From: JASLQO01 sp002327525
GTDB taxonomy: Bacteria > Pseudomonadota > Gammaproteobacteria > Pseudomonadales > Azotimanducaceae
DNA length: 64,000 nucleotides
Reading direction: 5' to 3'
Assembly: GCA_030744435.1 (NCBI GenBank)
Contig: JASLQO010000031.1
Coordinates: 114,123 to 178,122, forward strand
The notes beneath the pieces are model-generated. The model saw nothing but the letters and a program-made list of their open reading frames with translations. It was not told the DNA's origin and ran no database searches. The translations under genes were made by a program, and so were the position numbers. Of this stretch, positions 17,226-26,080 are shown piece after piece; the first letter of the stretch is position 1; the number at the start of each line of letters is the position of its first letter.

Positions 17226-18332
17226 TCATGCACCCGCATAGAGATTGATGGCCCACCCCACGAGCACGATCTGCGGCAGCGTGACCAGCGGCAGAAACAA
17301 CGCGATCTTCCAGGAAGCGGTGGTTTCCCGCAGCACCATGATCTCGGTGTAGTCGGTCGCCACGCCACCCATCAAAAAGGCGAATCCGTTACCCGGGGCA
17401 TGTGCGCGGGTGAGAAGATCGGCAGCAATCGGAGCTGAGCCTTCCGAGCACACCTCGATGATCGTTGCACCCAGCAAAGTCAGCGCGAGGCCCGCGAACG
17501 TGGGGCCAAACCATGCCGCGAAGTCCTCGGGGTTGAGCAGCATGCGCACGGCGCTCGCGAGCAGAACGCCGAACAAAATCCAGCGCAGAACCATCCGCGA
17601 ATCTTTCACGCCGTCGATCAGCAAGCCTCCGAAGAACGGGGCTTTGAATTCGGTCTGACTCAGGCCTTTGCGAGCTTCCGGCCAGAAGCGAAAACCTTCC
17701 GGCATGTCCAGCGTATGCGGATTCGCCGGCAGAACACCTGCCCCCACGAGGCGTTCGAAGACGAGACCGGCAATCACCGCGATCAGCATCGACAGCGCCA
17801 CGAACGCCAGCGTCCACGGCAAGCCTATCAACGCGATCAGGATCAACGTCAGAGAAAACGAGTTCCAGGGGCTCGCCACCAGAAACGCCATTACCTGCCC
17901 GGTGCTCGCACCCCGTTCGTACAGACGCGCCGCCACCATCAGGATGCCGTGACTGCACAAGTCCAGGAGCACACCGGCGAGAGTCGCCCTCCAGACTCCC
18001 CGTGCCCCCCGGCCGGTACCGAGCATGCTCATGACGAATTCGCGCGGGATGCGGCCGAGTACGCCGATCATCAACATGCCGAGTGCGATGCCCCACCAGA
18101 TGGTGTTCATGATCTCGAATACGGAGTGAGACAGCGTATGCAGCCACGGCCACGACTGTGTGCTCTCCCCGGCCAGCCAGTAACCTGCGTACAGAATCAC
18201 GACACCGCCAGCCGACAGCCACAGCAACCAGTCGGTCTTGCGTGCCGGTGTATGACAACTGCCCGCCTCGGTGGTTTCCGCTTCGGAGGCACAATGCCCG
18301 CAACTTACCTTTTCGCTCGCCGTGTCAGCCAT
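17226..18332 (-). CDS. Permease of the SO_0444/ArsP-like family (metal efflux type)
   Basis: This 368-residue inner-membrane protein has a short cytosolic Cys/His-rich N-terminus (CGHCASEAETTEAGSCHTP) that could bind a metal, and then about nine hydrophobic segments. The conserved permease segments include LLDLCSHGILMVAARLYERG near 125, VASPWNSFSLTLILIALIGL near 150 and IIEVCSEGSAPIAADLL near 290, followed by GVATDYTEIMVLRE. These Cys-containing helices are typical of the ArsP/SO_0444 permease group. The transported ion (copper/zinc or an arsenical) is not certain. ATG 18332 lies 1 nt after the thiolase stop, with GGTGGGTGAG upstream, so the two genes are coupled. Confidence 0.75.
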   Translation of the reverse strand: MADTASEKVSCGHCASEAETTEAGSCHTPARKTDWLLWLSAGGVVILYAGYWLAGESTQSWPWLHTLSHSVFEIMNTIWWGIALGMLMIGVLGRIPREFVMSMLGTGRGARGVWRATLAGVLLDLCSHGILMVAARLYERGASTGQVMAFLVASPWNSFSLTLILIALIGLPWTLAFVALSMLIAVIAGLVFERLVGAGVLPANPHTLDMPEGFRFWPEARKGLSQTEFKAPFFGGLLIDGVKDSRMVLRWILFGVLLASAVRMLLNPEDFAAWFGPTFAGLALTLLGATIIEVCSEGSAPIAADLLTRAHAPGNGFAFLMGGVATDYTEIMVLRETTASWKIALFLPLVTLPQIVLVGWAINLYAGA

Positions 18333-18333
18333 C

Positions 18334-19803
18334 TCACCCACCAAACGCAATGCGCCCCTCAACATCGATTTTAACGTCGCGGCCGCAGAATTCTTCCTCG
18401 GTCATCGCCTGCATCACGTCCCCATCCTGGGTGTTGACCCAAACCCGCTCGCCTGCTGGCGTGCGACAAGCAATATGTGCGATATCCGCGCCTTCCGCAC
18501 CAAACATCACCGTGTAGGATTCCACGCGTGCCTCTCCCCGGTACTCGGGCAGGCAGACGCGAGACGGCAGTGCATCGATGCTTTTCTGCAGATCATCCAC
18601 CCGAAACGGCGCCGCCGGTGGCTCGCCGGAGTAGACGCCGTGCGCGTGCTTGTACAGGTTTCCACCGTTGGCGGTGACCAGCGCCCGTGCTTCGGGGCGC
18701 TCGCGTAACAGTTCCACGATGCGGGCGATGGCGTGCATGACGTAGTTGTTGATCGGACCACCGCCAAATGTGAGCCCACCGGTGACAGTAAGCGGACGGG
18801 TCTCGGACAGGCCGAGTTCGGCCGCTGCCACCTGCACGGCGGAGGGAAAGCAGCTGTACAGGTCCACATGATCGAGATCGTCCGGCGTCAGCCCCGCGAG
18901 TTCGAGCACACGCCCGCCGACGAACCGGATACCGGGAGACGTGTAGAAGTTGTCGCGCACCGAGGCCGAGAAGTGGTCCTTTCCCTCGGCACCCGCCCAG
19001 GGGAACACCCATTTCGAGCGGTGGATACCCAACTGTTTGGCACGGCCGACGGAACTCATGATGAGCGCGGCACCCATATCGACCGACATGTTGGCGTTCA
19101 TCAGCTTCGTATACGGAAAGCTGATACGGCGGTTGACCGCCGACGGTGTGGCAATGTCGTGTGCCGACACCCGTTCGCGTATCCATGCATTCGGATTCTC
19201 CGCCGCTACTTCGCTGAAGCGTGACCACAATGCAGAGACTCGCTGCATGTGAGCCTCGAGGGTCTCACCCCGGTGGTGGCGGATGGCGTTCTCGTACATC
19301 GGGTACGCCTGAATGGCGGTACGGATGCCCTTCTCTATCTCGTAATCGTGATGCTCGGGTTTCTGTGATCCGACCACCACGTCGTATTCACCCGGAGTTT
19401 CCGTCAACTCGATGGTTCGCCCCACCTTGCGCGCCTTCGTCGCGCTGTTACCGTTCTCAGCGCCCGTGATGAGCACCAGGTCCATCTCTCCCGCCAGTAT
19501 CGAGGCCGCCGTTCGATTTAAGACTGCCTGATTCTGATTTCCGCCGAACAGCGTGCCCAGCGTTTGTGCGCCGACCGCGCCAAACTGTTCGGCGAGGTAG
19601 CCGGCAGGATTGGCATAGCTCCACATGCCACGTATGACACGCACACTTTGCAGCTTCTCCAGGAGCCCTATGGCCCCGGTATCCTCTTCCGCGAGCCGCG
19701 AGGCACGCACCATCATGGCCAGGGGTTCGAGAGAGTCGTCCGCGGTCCTGGCGCGGTTGAGCACCTGTGCAGCACCGACGATGATCGGGGTATTGTCGTT
19801 CAT
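18334..19803 (-). CDS. Thiolase-family acetyl-CoA acetyltransferase-like protein (SCP2-thiolase type)
   Basis: This 489-residue protein opens with PIIVGAAQVLNRARTADDSL. It carries the thiolase N-domain (about 5-250), including LITGAENGNSATKARKVGR where the reactive Cys of classical thiolases would be replaced. The C-domain has DHVDLYSCFPSAVQVAAAEL and the conserved GGLTFGGGPINNYVMHAIAR near 350. A ~90-residue extension with an OB-like fold follows (YTVMFGAEGADIAHIACRTP). This is the long 'acetyl-CoA acetyltransferase' group found with acyl-CoA pathways. Because the canonical nucleophile is not apparent, true thiolysis is uncertain. The permease gene follows 1 nt later. Confidence 0.8.
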   Translation of the reverse strand: MNDNTPIIVGAAQVLNRARTADDSLEPLAMMVRASRLAEEDTGAIGLLEKLQSVRVIRGMWSYANPAGYLAEQFGAVGAQTLGTLFGGNQNQAVLNRTAASILAGEMDLVLITGAENGNSATKARKVGRTIELTETPGEYDVVVGSQKPEHHDYEIEKGIRTAIQAYPMYENAIRHHRGETLEAHMQRVSALWSRFSEVAAENPNAWIRERVSAHDIATPSAVNRRISFPYTKLMNANMSVDMGAALIMSSVGRAKQLGIHRSKWVFPWAGAEGKDHFSASVRDNFYTSPGIRFVGGRVLELAGLTPDDLDHVDLYSCFPSAVQVAAAELGLSETRPLTVTGGLTFGGGPINNYVMHAIARIVELLRERPEARALVTANGGNLYKHAHGVYSGEPPAAPFRVDDLQKSIDALPSRVCLPEYRGEARVESYTVMFGAEGADIAHIACRTPAGERVWVNTQDGDVMQAMTEEEFCGRDVKIDVEGRIAFGG

Positions 19804-19880
19804 GAGTGCTCAGACAATACCGTCAGACCCCACACCAGACCACCCCGCTGGCTTCTCTCGGCTGCAACACCATTTGAAAT

Positions 19881-19894
19881 TTGTTTTTAAACAA
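19881..19894. promoter_or_regulatory. Inverted repeat TTGTTT-TT-AAACAA upstream of the thiolase gene
   Basis: A perfect 6-2-6 inverted repeat lies in the 167-nt AT-richer gap upstream of the minus-strand thiolase gene. It could be an operator for a TetR-type or similar dimeric regulator. No regulator gene is adjacent. Confidence 0.35.
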
Positions 19895-19970
19895 GTAGTT
19901 ACGACTGATAGCTTATCCGTTATCACGCTTAGAGAAGTACCACATCAACCCGTTCAATGAGGTACTCGAC

Positions 19971-20340
19971 ATGAAAACGACCATCCACACCACCATCCTC
20001 GCCGGCGCTACGGTGTGCGCCCTGTCGGCATACGCCACGCCCACGAAACCGACCGTCGTGATCAAAGCATCGCACTATGCGCAGGACAAACTGATAGCGA
20101 GCTTCCCTGAGTTCCCTCGTGTTCTTACCGCTGTTGGGATTGACCGCAGAGGCCGGCATCCCGGGCGCGGTGTTTCTGACCTTCAACGCCATGTTTCAGC
20201 ACATGAGCGCTGCCACCCCAGGGTGGTTCGGTTACCTGATTCAGCGTTCGACGGAGGACTCGAAACCTGCTTGCTCTTCCACGAGGGGTTGGAGCTGCCG
20301 TGTTTCGCCGCATTCTCCCCGCTTGCTGGCTGAGGTGTTT
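19971..20340 (+). pseudogene. Chimeric remnant: signal-peptide protein start joined to sterol desaturase-like fragment
   Basis: The ATG at 19971 begins a convincing secreted protein (MKTTIHTTILAGATVCALSA, then YATP as cleavage region). After about 50 codons the useful reading moves to the frame starting at 20119: GLTAEAGIPGAVFLTFN, then FQHMSAATPGWFGYLIQR. The latter resembles the sterol desaturase/fatty acid hydroxylase motif QH...TPRWLGYxxQRPE. The two parts do not belong to one family. This looks like a deletion scar uniting two lost genes. Confidence 0.5.
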
Positions 20341-20365
20341 CACGATCTCACGCAAACGTTGCATC

Positions 20366-22693
20366 ATGTCCGCTGCCAGTCACAAACCGGAAGCGACCAT
20401 GCAGCACCGCATCGCCGACGCCGATGCTCCATTCGAGATCGTCTGGGACGACATCGGCGTGGCACACGTCTTCGCAAGCACGGTGGCGGATGCCTACCGA
20501 GGGATGGGCTACGCCGCCGGCAGCGAACGCCTGTGGCAGATACACCTCAGCACCGCCTACGCCAACGGCGAAGCAGCCGCACTTCTAGGCGAGCGATTCC
20601 TGCGCCAGGATGCGATCCAACGCGCCTGCAACGTACATGGAGGCAATACGGCGCCACTGGCGGGTCCCGGCGACTGGATCGCCGATGCTTACCTCGACGG
20701 CCTCAACGCGGCCGTCGATGCGCTCGACGACATCCCACCCGAATTCCTGCACGCCGGCGCCGAACCGAAGCATTTCACACGCGCCGACATCGCCGCTCGC
20801 TACCGTTTCACCTGCTGGTTTCAGCACAAGAGCTGGACCGAGAAGATGGTACTCGGCCGCCTCATGGCCACGCACGGAACGGACTGGTTCCGTAACCACA
20901 TTCTGCATCTCAACGGCGCCGATGAGGTGCTAATCGATGAGCTGACGCCGGCACTGCGCGCGTTGGATCCCGCGCCGTTGAGTCTCGCCTACCCTGACGT
21001 GGACGCGGCGTCTTTCTCTGGCAGCAACAACTGGACCGTCGTCGGAAAGCACTCGGCCTCCGGCGCGCCCATACTCGCCACGGACCCGCACCAGCCGCAC
21101 AGCATTCCCAACGCGTTTTTCTTCGTCCACCTGCACGCACCCCTGCCGGGCGGTGACTGGGATACGTTCGGCGCTGCCTTTCCGGGCGTGCCGTACTTCA
21201 TGATGGGGTACACGCGCGACCTTGCCTGGGGTCTCACCACGGGTTTCGTCGATTGCTATGACGTCTACATCGAGGAGATACGCGACGGGATGTACCGATC
21301 CGCAGAGGGCTGGTGCCCCGTTGAGAGACACACCGAGCGCATCGCCATCAAAGGCGGCACTCATCAGGATATCGTGGTGCAACGCACGCATCACGGCCCC
21401 CTGCTCGAGCCCCTCACTTCCCAGCTCTCCATGTCAGAAGCAACCCAAAAGCAGTTTGCCACCTCACTGTTCTGGTCACTCACCGACATCCCCGTATCGG
21501 CCGGCGCCCTCGCCCGGCTTCCATTGGCCACATCGGCCGCCGAATTCGGCGACAGGTTGTTCGAAGATGACGTTTGCCCGCTCGTGAACAACATCATCTG
21601 CGTGGATCGCGACAACGGTCTGCGCCGCTTCATCGCTGCGACGCTGCCTGTCAGGACGGGGGCGAGTGGAAGCGTACCGTTGCCTGGCTGGCGCCCGGAA
21701 TACGACTTCGATCTCTCCACCGCAGCACAACTCACCGTGGAAACAGACCCGGAGTGTGGGTACGCGCTCACCGCCAACAACGACACCATGGGGGAGCGCG
21801 GCGAGTTTTACATCCACAACTTCCCGACGCACAACGCGCGGGCCGAGCGCATCAGGCAGATGCTGGAGAGCGGCGCGCCCTTTTCCGTGCGTGACTTCGA
21901 AACCATGCAGCTCGACCTGACCGATCTGCGCGCCGAACGCATCCTGCCGGATCTGCTCGATGTCCTGCGCCGCAGCGAAGACGAACTGATTCGCCGTGCG
22001 GTCCGCATCCTGGAATCCTGGGATCGACGCGCTACTGAAGACGGTATCGCCCCCTGTCTCTACTACCCGTTTCTCGACCGCTTCTGGCCTCGCCGCTTCA
22101 TGAACGCCGTGCTGGACGACCCTCTCATCAACGCCCTGCCACTGGGAGCGCCCGGAATCAATCGCCTGGATGTCGAGCACTTCTCGAACGCGGGTAGCCC
22201 ATGGCTCGACCACCGCGTGGAACTCGAAACCGCTATCTGCGCAACCATGCGTGGTGTCGTAGAAGACGTCATTGCCCACCTTGGCGATGACCCGGATCTC
22301 TGGCGCTGGGGTGCGCTGCACCAGATACGTTTCGAACACAGGCTGTCCGGCCAGGACACCTGGAACCACATGCGCGCGGGCCCCGACCCCATCGGCGGTA
22401 GCGGCACGACCCTGGGTATGGCCATGCACATGGGACCGGGTCCCGGCGATGCACGGCGCGAAGAGATCCCCTGCCGCGTTTACCATGGGCCCGCCTTCCG
22501 TCTGGTCGTGGATCTGGCCGACCCCGACCATGCCCGGTTCGTAATCGCCGGCGGCAATGGCGGCAGGCCGGACAGTCCCTTCATCATCAACCAGTACCGC
22601 ACCTGGCTGGAGGGAAGGTACTACGAATTACGCCTGCGCCGTGAGGAGCTGAGCACGCAAGTAAACTGGGAGGTGCGGCCGCAAACGGTCTAA
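20366..22693 (+). CDS. Penicillin acylase family Ntn hydrolase, no signal peptide
   Basis: This 775-residue protein resembles penicillin/cephalosporin/acyl-homoserine-lactone acylases, which are cleaved into alpha and beta chains at a Gly-Ser bond. The alpha region has WDDIGVAHVFASTVADAYRG and GYAAGSERLWQ. The beta chain should begin at the Ser of FSG-SNNW (about residue 220), followed by ILATDPHQPHSIPNAFFFVH and YTRDLAWGLTTGFVDCYDVY. Most relatives are periplasmic, but no export signal is seen at either candidate start (ATG 20366 or 20399), so a cytosolic amidase is possible. The next gene, fumarylacetoacetase-like, follows by 45 nt. The amide substrate is unknown. Confidence 0.85.
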   Translation: MSAASHKPEATMQHRIADADAPFEIVWDDIGVAHVFASTVADAYRGMGYAAGSERLWQIHLSTAYANGEAAALLGERFLRQDAIQRACNVHGGNTAPLAGPGDWIADAYLDGLNAAVDALDDIPPEFLHAGAEPKHFTRADIAARYRFTCWFQHKSWTEKMVLGRLMATHGTDWFRNHILHLNGADEVLIDELTPALRALDPAPLSLAYPDVDAASFSGSNNWTVVGKHSASGAPILATDPHQPHSIPNAFFFVHLHAPLPGGDWDTFGAAFPGVPYFMMGYTRDLAWGLTTGFVDCYDVYIEEIRDGMYRSAEGWCPVERHTERIAIKGGTHQDIVVQRTHHGPLLEPLTSQLSMSEATQKQFATSLFWSLTDIPVSAGALARLPLATSAAEFGDRLFEDDVCPLVNNIICVDRDNGLRRFIAATLPVRTGASGSVPLPGWRPEYDFDLSTAAQLTVETDPECGYALTANNDTMGERGEFYIHNFPTHNARAERIRQMLESGAPFSVRDFETMQLDLTDLRAERILPDLLDVLRRSEDELIRRAVRILESWDRRATEDGIAPCLYYPFLDRFWPRRFMNAVLDDPLINALPLGAPGINRLDVEHFSNAGSPWLDHRVELETAICATMRGVVEDVIAHLGDDPDLWRWGALHQIRFEHRLSGQDTWNHMRAGPDPIGGSGTTLGMAMHMGPGPGDARREEIPCRVYHGPAFRLVVDLADPDHARFVIAGGNGGRPDSPFIINQYRTWLEGRYYELRLRREELSTQVNWEVRPQTV

Positions 22694-22738
22694 ACTGCCC
22701 GACGCCAGGGCGAACGCCGCAAACTCGGAGGACACCAC

Positions 22739-23614
22739 ATGAAACTGATCACGTTCACGCAGAACGACAACACCCGCATCGGCCTGCTCGCGGACGGCGG
22801 CATCATCGACCTCAGTCAGTGCGCGTCCGCACTTCCTACAGAAATGATCGCCTTCCTGAGCGCCGGAGCCGCGGCGATGGAAACCGCACGCACGTGTACC
22901 GGCCAGAACGCACACTTCGCACTCTCCGACGTACGCCTCGAACCCCCGGTGCTGCGACCCGGCAAGATTCTCGCCATCGGCCTCAACTACAGAGCGCACG
23001 CCGAGGAAAGCGGCGCAGAAATCCCCAAGGTGCCGTTGGTGTTCACCAAGCAGAACACGTCGATCAACGGACCCTATGACCCCGTGCACTGGTCGGAGGA
23101 CTCGCAGATGCTCGACTACGAGGGTGAACTCGGGGTGGTGATCGGCAAACGCTGCCGCCGCGTCCCGCTCGAACACGCAACGGACGTGATTGCAGGATTC
23201 GCCGTAATCAACGACGTCAGCGTACGCGACTGGCAACTGCGCGGTACGCCACCGCAATTCACGATGGGCAAATCCTGGGATACTCACTGCCCCATGGGAC
23301 CCGCCATCGTGACACCGGACGAGGTCGACCCTCACACTCTGCAACTCAAGACCTGGGTGAATGGTGAACTGCGACAGGACACCAACACCAACGATCTCAT
23401 TTTCAACTGCTACGAGCTGATCGCGTTCCTGTCCACCGCCTTCACCCTCGAACCCGGCGATGTCATTCCCACCGGAACACCCAGTGGCGTGGGAATGGCG
23501 AGGAAACCCCCGTCCCGGCTCGCGGTGGGCGATACAGTGAAGGTGGAGATCGAGGGTATCGGCACCATCGAAAACGAGATAGTCGAAGAACCAGCGGATG
23601 CGACGATCTACTGA
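22739..23614 (+). CDS. Fumarylacetoacetate hydrolase family protein
   Basis: This 291-residue FAH-fold protein is predicted to act on a C-C bond of a beta-diketo acid or to decarboxylate/tautomerise a keto acid. ILAIGLNYRAHAEESG near 80 begins the catalytic domain. The metal ligands are in DYEGELGVVIG (two Glu, about 123-125) and NDVSVRDWQL (Asp, about 157). PTGTPSGVGMARKPP near 245-260 closes the active site. GGAGG lies upstream of the ATG. It is probably co-transcribed with the acylase gene before it. Confidence 0.88.
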   Translation: MKLITFTQNDNTRIGLLADGGIIDLSQCASALPTEMIAFLSAGAAAMETARTCTGQNAHFALSDVRLEPPVLRPGKILAIGLNYRAHAEESGAEIPKVPLVFTKQNTSINGPYDPVHWSEDSQMLDYEGELGVVIGKRCRRVPLEHATDVIAGFAVINDVSVRDWQLRGTPPQFTMGKSWDTHCPMGPAIVTPDEVDPHTLQLKTWVNGELRQDTNTNDLIFNCYELIAFLSTAFTLEPGDVIPTGTPSGVGMARKPPSRLAVGDTVKVEIEGIGTIENEIVEEPADATIY

Positions 23615-23700
23615 TCTTTCCCGGCATCATCGAGAACCGCATACACCGCTTGCCTCACAGTGATTCGCACGGCCTCAATTACAACAACCGGAGCATGTAG

Positions 23701-24464
23701 ATGAACTATCGCAAACTCGGATCGACGGGCTTGCGCGTATCCGGCATGGGCCTCGGTTGCAACAACTTCGGCATGCGTTGCGATGAGGCCCGCTCCATCG
23801 AAGTGGTGCACGCAGCACTCGATCACGGGATCAACTTCTTCGACACCGCAGATGTGTACGACGGCAGCCAAAGCGAACTACTGCCGGGCAGGGTGATCAG
23901 CGAACACGACCGCTCTCAGATCGTCATCGCCACCAAGTTCGGCAACCGCATGGGCGAGGGTGTGCTGCACAGCGGCGCCTCGCGTCACCACATCATGAAT
24001 GCAGTGGAAGCGAGCCCGCGCTGATCGAACACCGACTACATCGACCTCTATCAGCAGCACATACCCGACGCGAAAACTGCCATCGAGCAAACGCTGCGTG
24101 CACTCGATGATCTGGTCCACGCGCGTAAGGTGCGCTACCTCGGAAACTCGAACTTCAACGCCTGGCAGACCGCCGACGCCGACTGGACAGCGTGACATCT
24201 GAATCTGAATCGCTTCGTCTCGGCGCAGAATCACTACAATCTTCTGGACCGGCGCATCGAGAAGGGGGTGATGCCTGCCCGCGAACACTTCGAGCTCTGC
24301 ATGCTGCTCTACTTCCCGCTGGCCAGCGGACTTCTCACCGGAAACTACCGACGCGGGCGAGGCGCGCCCGAAGGCACCCGGGAGATCCGTGACCTCACGG
24401 CGCGCTGAGCATCGGCCGACCCGAAAAGCCTCGATGGGCTCTCCGGATGGCGAATGCTCGAGGC
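23701..24464 (+). pseudogene. Aldo/keto reductase with three in-frame TGA codons and a missing C-terminus
   Basis: The frame from ATG 23701 is a clear aldo/keto reductase: YRKLGSTGLRVSGMGLGCNN, GINFFDTADVYDGSQSE, then TDYIDLYQQHIPDAKT and VRYLGNSNFNAWQTAD, then VSAQNHYNLLDRRIEKG. It is interrupted by TGA at 24022-24024, 24193-24195 and 24406-24408. Compared with the family these fall at arginine-type or variable positions, not cysteine, as expected from CGA to TGA mutation. After GNYRRGRGAPEGT the last ~80 residues are absent and the convergent thiolase gene begins. This is therefore a pseudogene and not a selenoprotein. Confidence 0.85.
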
Positions 24465-25694
24465 TCAGACCCGTTCGATGATGATCGCCGGCGCCATGCC
24501 GCCACCGGCACACATAGTGACGAGTCCGGTGTTGAGATCACGGCGTTCCAGTTCGTCCAGAACCGTGCCGATCAGAATCGAACCGGTTGCCGCGATGGGG
24601 TGTCCGAGCGCAATGGCGCCACCGTTCACGTTGCACTTCTCCGGGTCCACATCCAGATCGCGCATGAACTTATACGCGACCACGGCAAAAGCCTCGTTGA
24701 CTTCGATGAGATCGATGTCCTCCAGCGTCATACCCGCTTTCTTCAATACCTTTTTCGCCGCCGGCACCGGCTCGTTGAGCATCAGCGTCGGGCTGCCGGC
24801 CATGTTGGCCATGGCGACGATGCGCGCACGCGGTTTCCAGCCCCGGCCCCGGGCGTAATCGGGAGATGCCAACAGGATGCAGGCCGAACCGTCTACTACT
24901 CCGGATGAGTTACCCGCATGGTGCACGTGGTTGACTTCGAGATCAGGATAGCTGCGCTTGACCAGTGCATCGAACGTCTCACCCGTTTCGTCGATAGGCA
25001 CGGGCATGAACCGGTCGAACACAGTGGGCAGTTCAGCCAGTCCCTCACGCGTGGTCTGCGGGCGGGGAAACTCTTCGTGGTCGAGCGCCATCGTGCCGTC
25101 ATCGTTGTACACCGCCACCAGGCTCTTCGCGAAACGATCGGCCTCGATCGCCGCTTTGGCGCGCTGTTGGCTTTCGTACCCCAGTTGATCCACGTTTTCC
25201 CGCGTGATGCCCTCAAGCGTTGCGATGACGTCCGCGCAGATACCCTGATGCCACTGCGGGTGGACGTCACGCAAATGCATGTTCCCCGCATCCATCAGTC
25301 CGCCTTCCAGTGTGGAGGTATACGACATCATCTCCACACCGCCCGATACCACACAATCTTCCATACCGCTCATGATGGAAGCCGCACCGAAGTTCACCGC
25401 GGTGATACCCGATCCGCAGAAACGGTCGAGCGTCACGCCGCTCGCATGGGTATCCCAACCCGCATCGAGCAGAGACATGCGGCCGATGTCCGCACCTTGT
25501 TTGCCTTTCTGGCTGCTGCAGCCCCACACCACGTCGTCTACCTCGGCGGTATCCAGGTCATTTCGTTCCTGAATGGCTTTCAGTACGGTGGCGGCCAGCC
25601 GTTGTGGGTGGATGTGCGACAGTGCACCCTTCTCGGGTTTGCCGATGCCGCGCGGCGTACGACAGGCATCGATGATCAAGGCTTCGTTCGACAT
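24465..25694 (-). CDS. Acetyl-CoA C-acyltransferase (thiolase)
   Basis: This 409-residue classical thiolase would cleave 3-ketoacyl-CoA with CoA or run in the condensing direction. The nucleophile Cys is in TLDRFCGSGITAVNFGAA near residue 88. The second-half motifs are NVNGGAIALGHPIAATGSIL (His near 360) and LVTMCAGGGMAPAIIIERV, with the acid/base Cys near 389. The ATG at 25694 fits the family start (MSNEALIIDACRTPRG). The open frame runs back to 25745 without homology. It stands alone on the minus strand between remnants. Confidence 0.92.
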   Translation of the reverse strand: MSNEALIIDACRTPRGIGKPEKGALSHIHPQRLAATVLKAIQERNDLDTAEVDDVVWGCSSQKGKQGADIGRMSLLDAGWDTHASGVTLDRFCGSGITAVNFGAASIMSGMEDCVVSGGVEMMSYTSTLEGGLMDAGNMHLRDVHPQWHQGICADVIATLEGITRENVDQLGYESQQRAKAAIEADRFAKSLVAVYNDDGTMALDHEEFPRPQTTREGLAELPTVFDRFMPVPIDETGETFDALVKRSYPDLEVNHVHHAGNSSGVVDGSACILLASPDYARGRGWKPRARIVAMANMAGSPTLMLNEPVPAAKKVLKKAGMTLEDIDLIEVNEAFAVVAYKFMRDLDVDPEKCNVNGGAIALGHPIAATGSILIGTVLDELERRDLNTGLVTMCAGGGMAPAIIIERV

Positions 25695-25809
25695 AGTTCG
25701 TTTTCCTGTGACATTGTGAGATATGTGCTCTTCGATGAGGCTCATTACAACAGAAACCGCATCAGAATCGCAGGGCTCGCACGGCGCGGCGGTGTACGAG
25801 TGCAGCCGC

Positions 25810-26080
25810 CGAGCTCACGAGCACTGCGTGGGTCGATGACCTGCCGCCGGATGCCGTCAATGTGGTGATCTGTAGTTTCGAGTGCACGTTCTGCAGCGAT
25901 CGTGCGCAAGGCGTACTCGGCGGCCGCTGTCCGAAGCGCGGTGGTAACTTTCAGCCGCGGCCGATACGACCGACGGCCCTGCTCGAGCGCTTTCCCGCTT
26001 CCACCGAACGGATCTACAACCCGCAACACGCGGCTGGTAACGAATCGCAACCTCCATCGCAAGACGCTCAGGGCGAGTAG
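25810..26080 (+). pseudogene. DUF1272-family remnant with lost zinc cysteines
   Basis: The sequence reads DDLPPDAVNVVICSFECTFC, then SDRAQGVLGGRCPKRGGNF and RPIRPTALLERFPASTERIY. This matches small DUF1272 zinc-binding proteins. In the family the pattern is CxxC...CPxCGGN. Here the second Cys of two pairs is Arg (CSDR, CPKR), so metal binding should fail. The N-terminal EHC piece lies in another frame (about 25818-25834), indicating a frameshift. The end overlaps the convergent acylase stop. Confidence 0.55.

Noticed and set aside
23701..24464. Selenoprotein aldo/keto reductase (three in-frame TGA codons)
   Set aside because: The TGAs fall at Arg-type or variable positions rather than Cys, there are three of them, and the C-terminus is missing. 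Decay of CGA codons explains them better.
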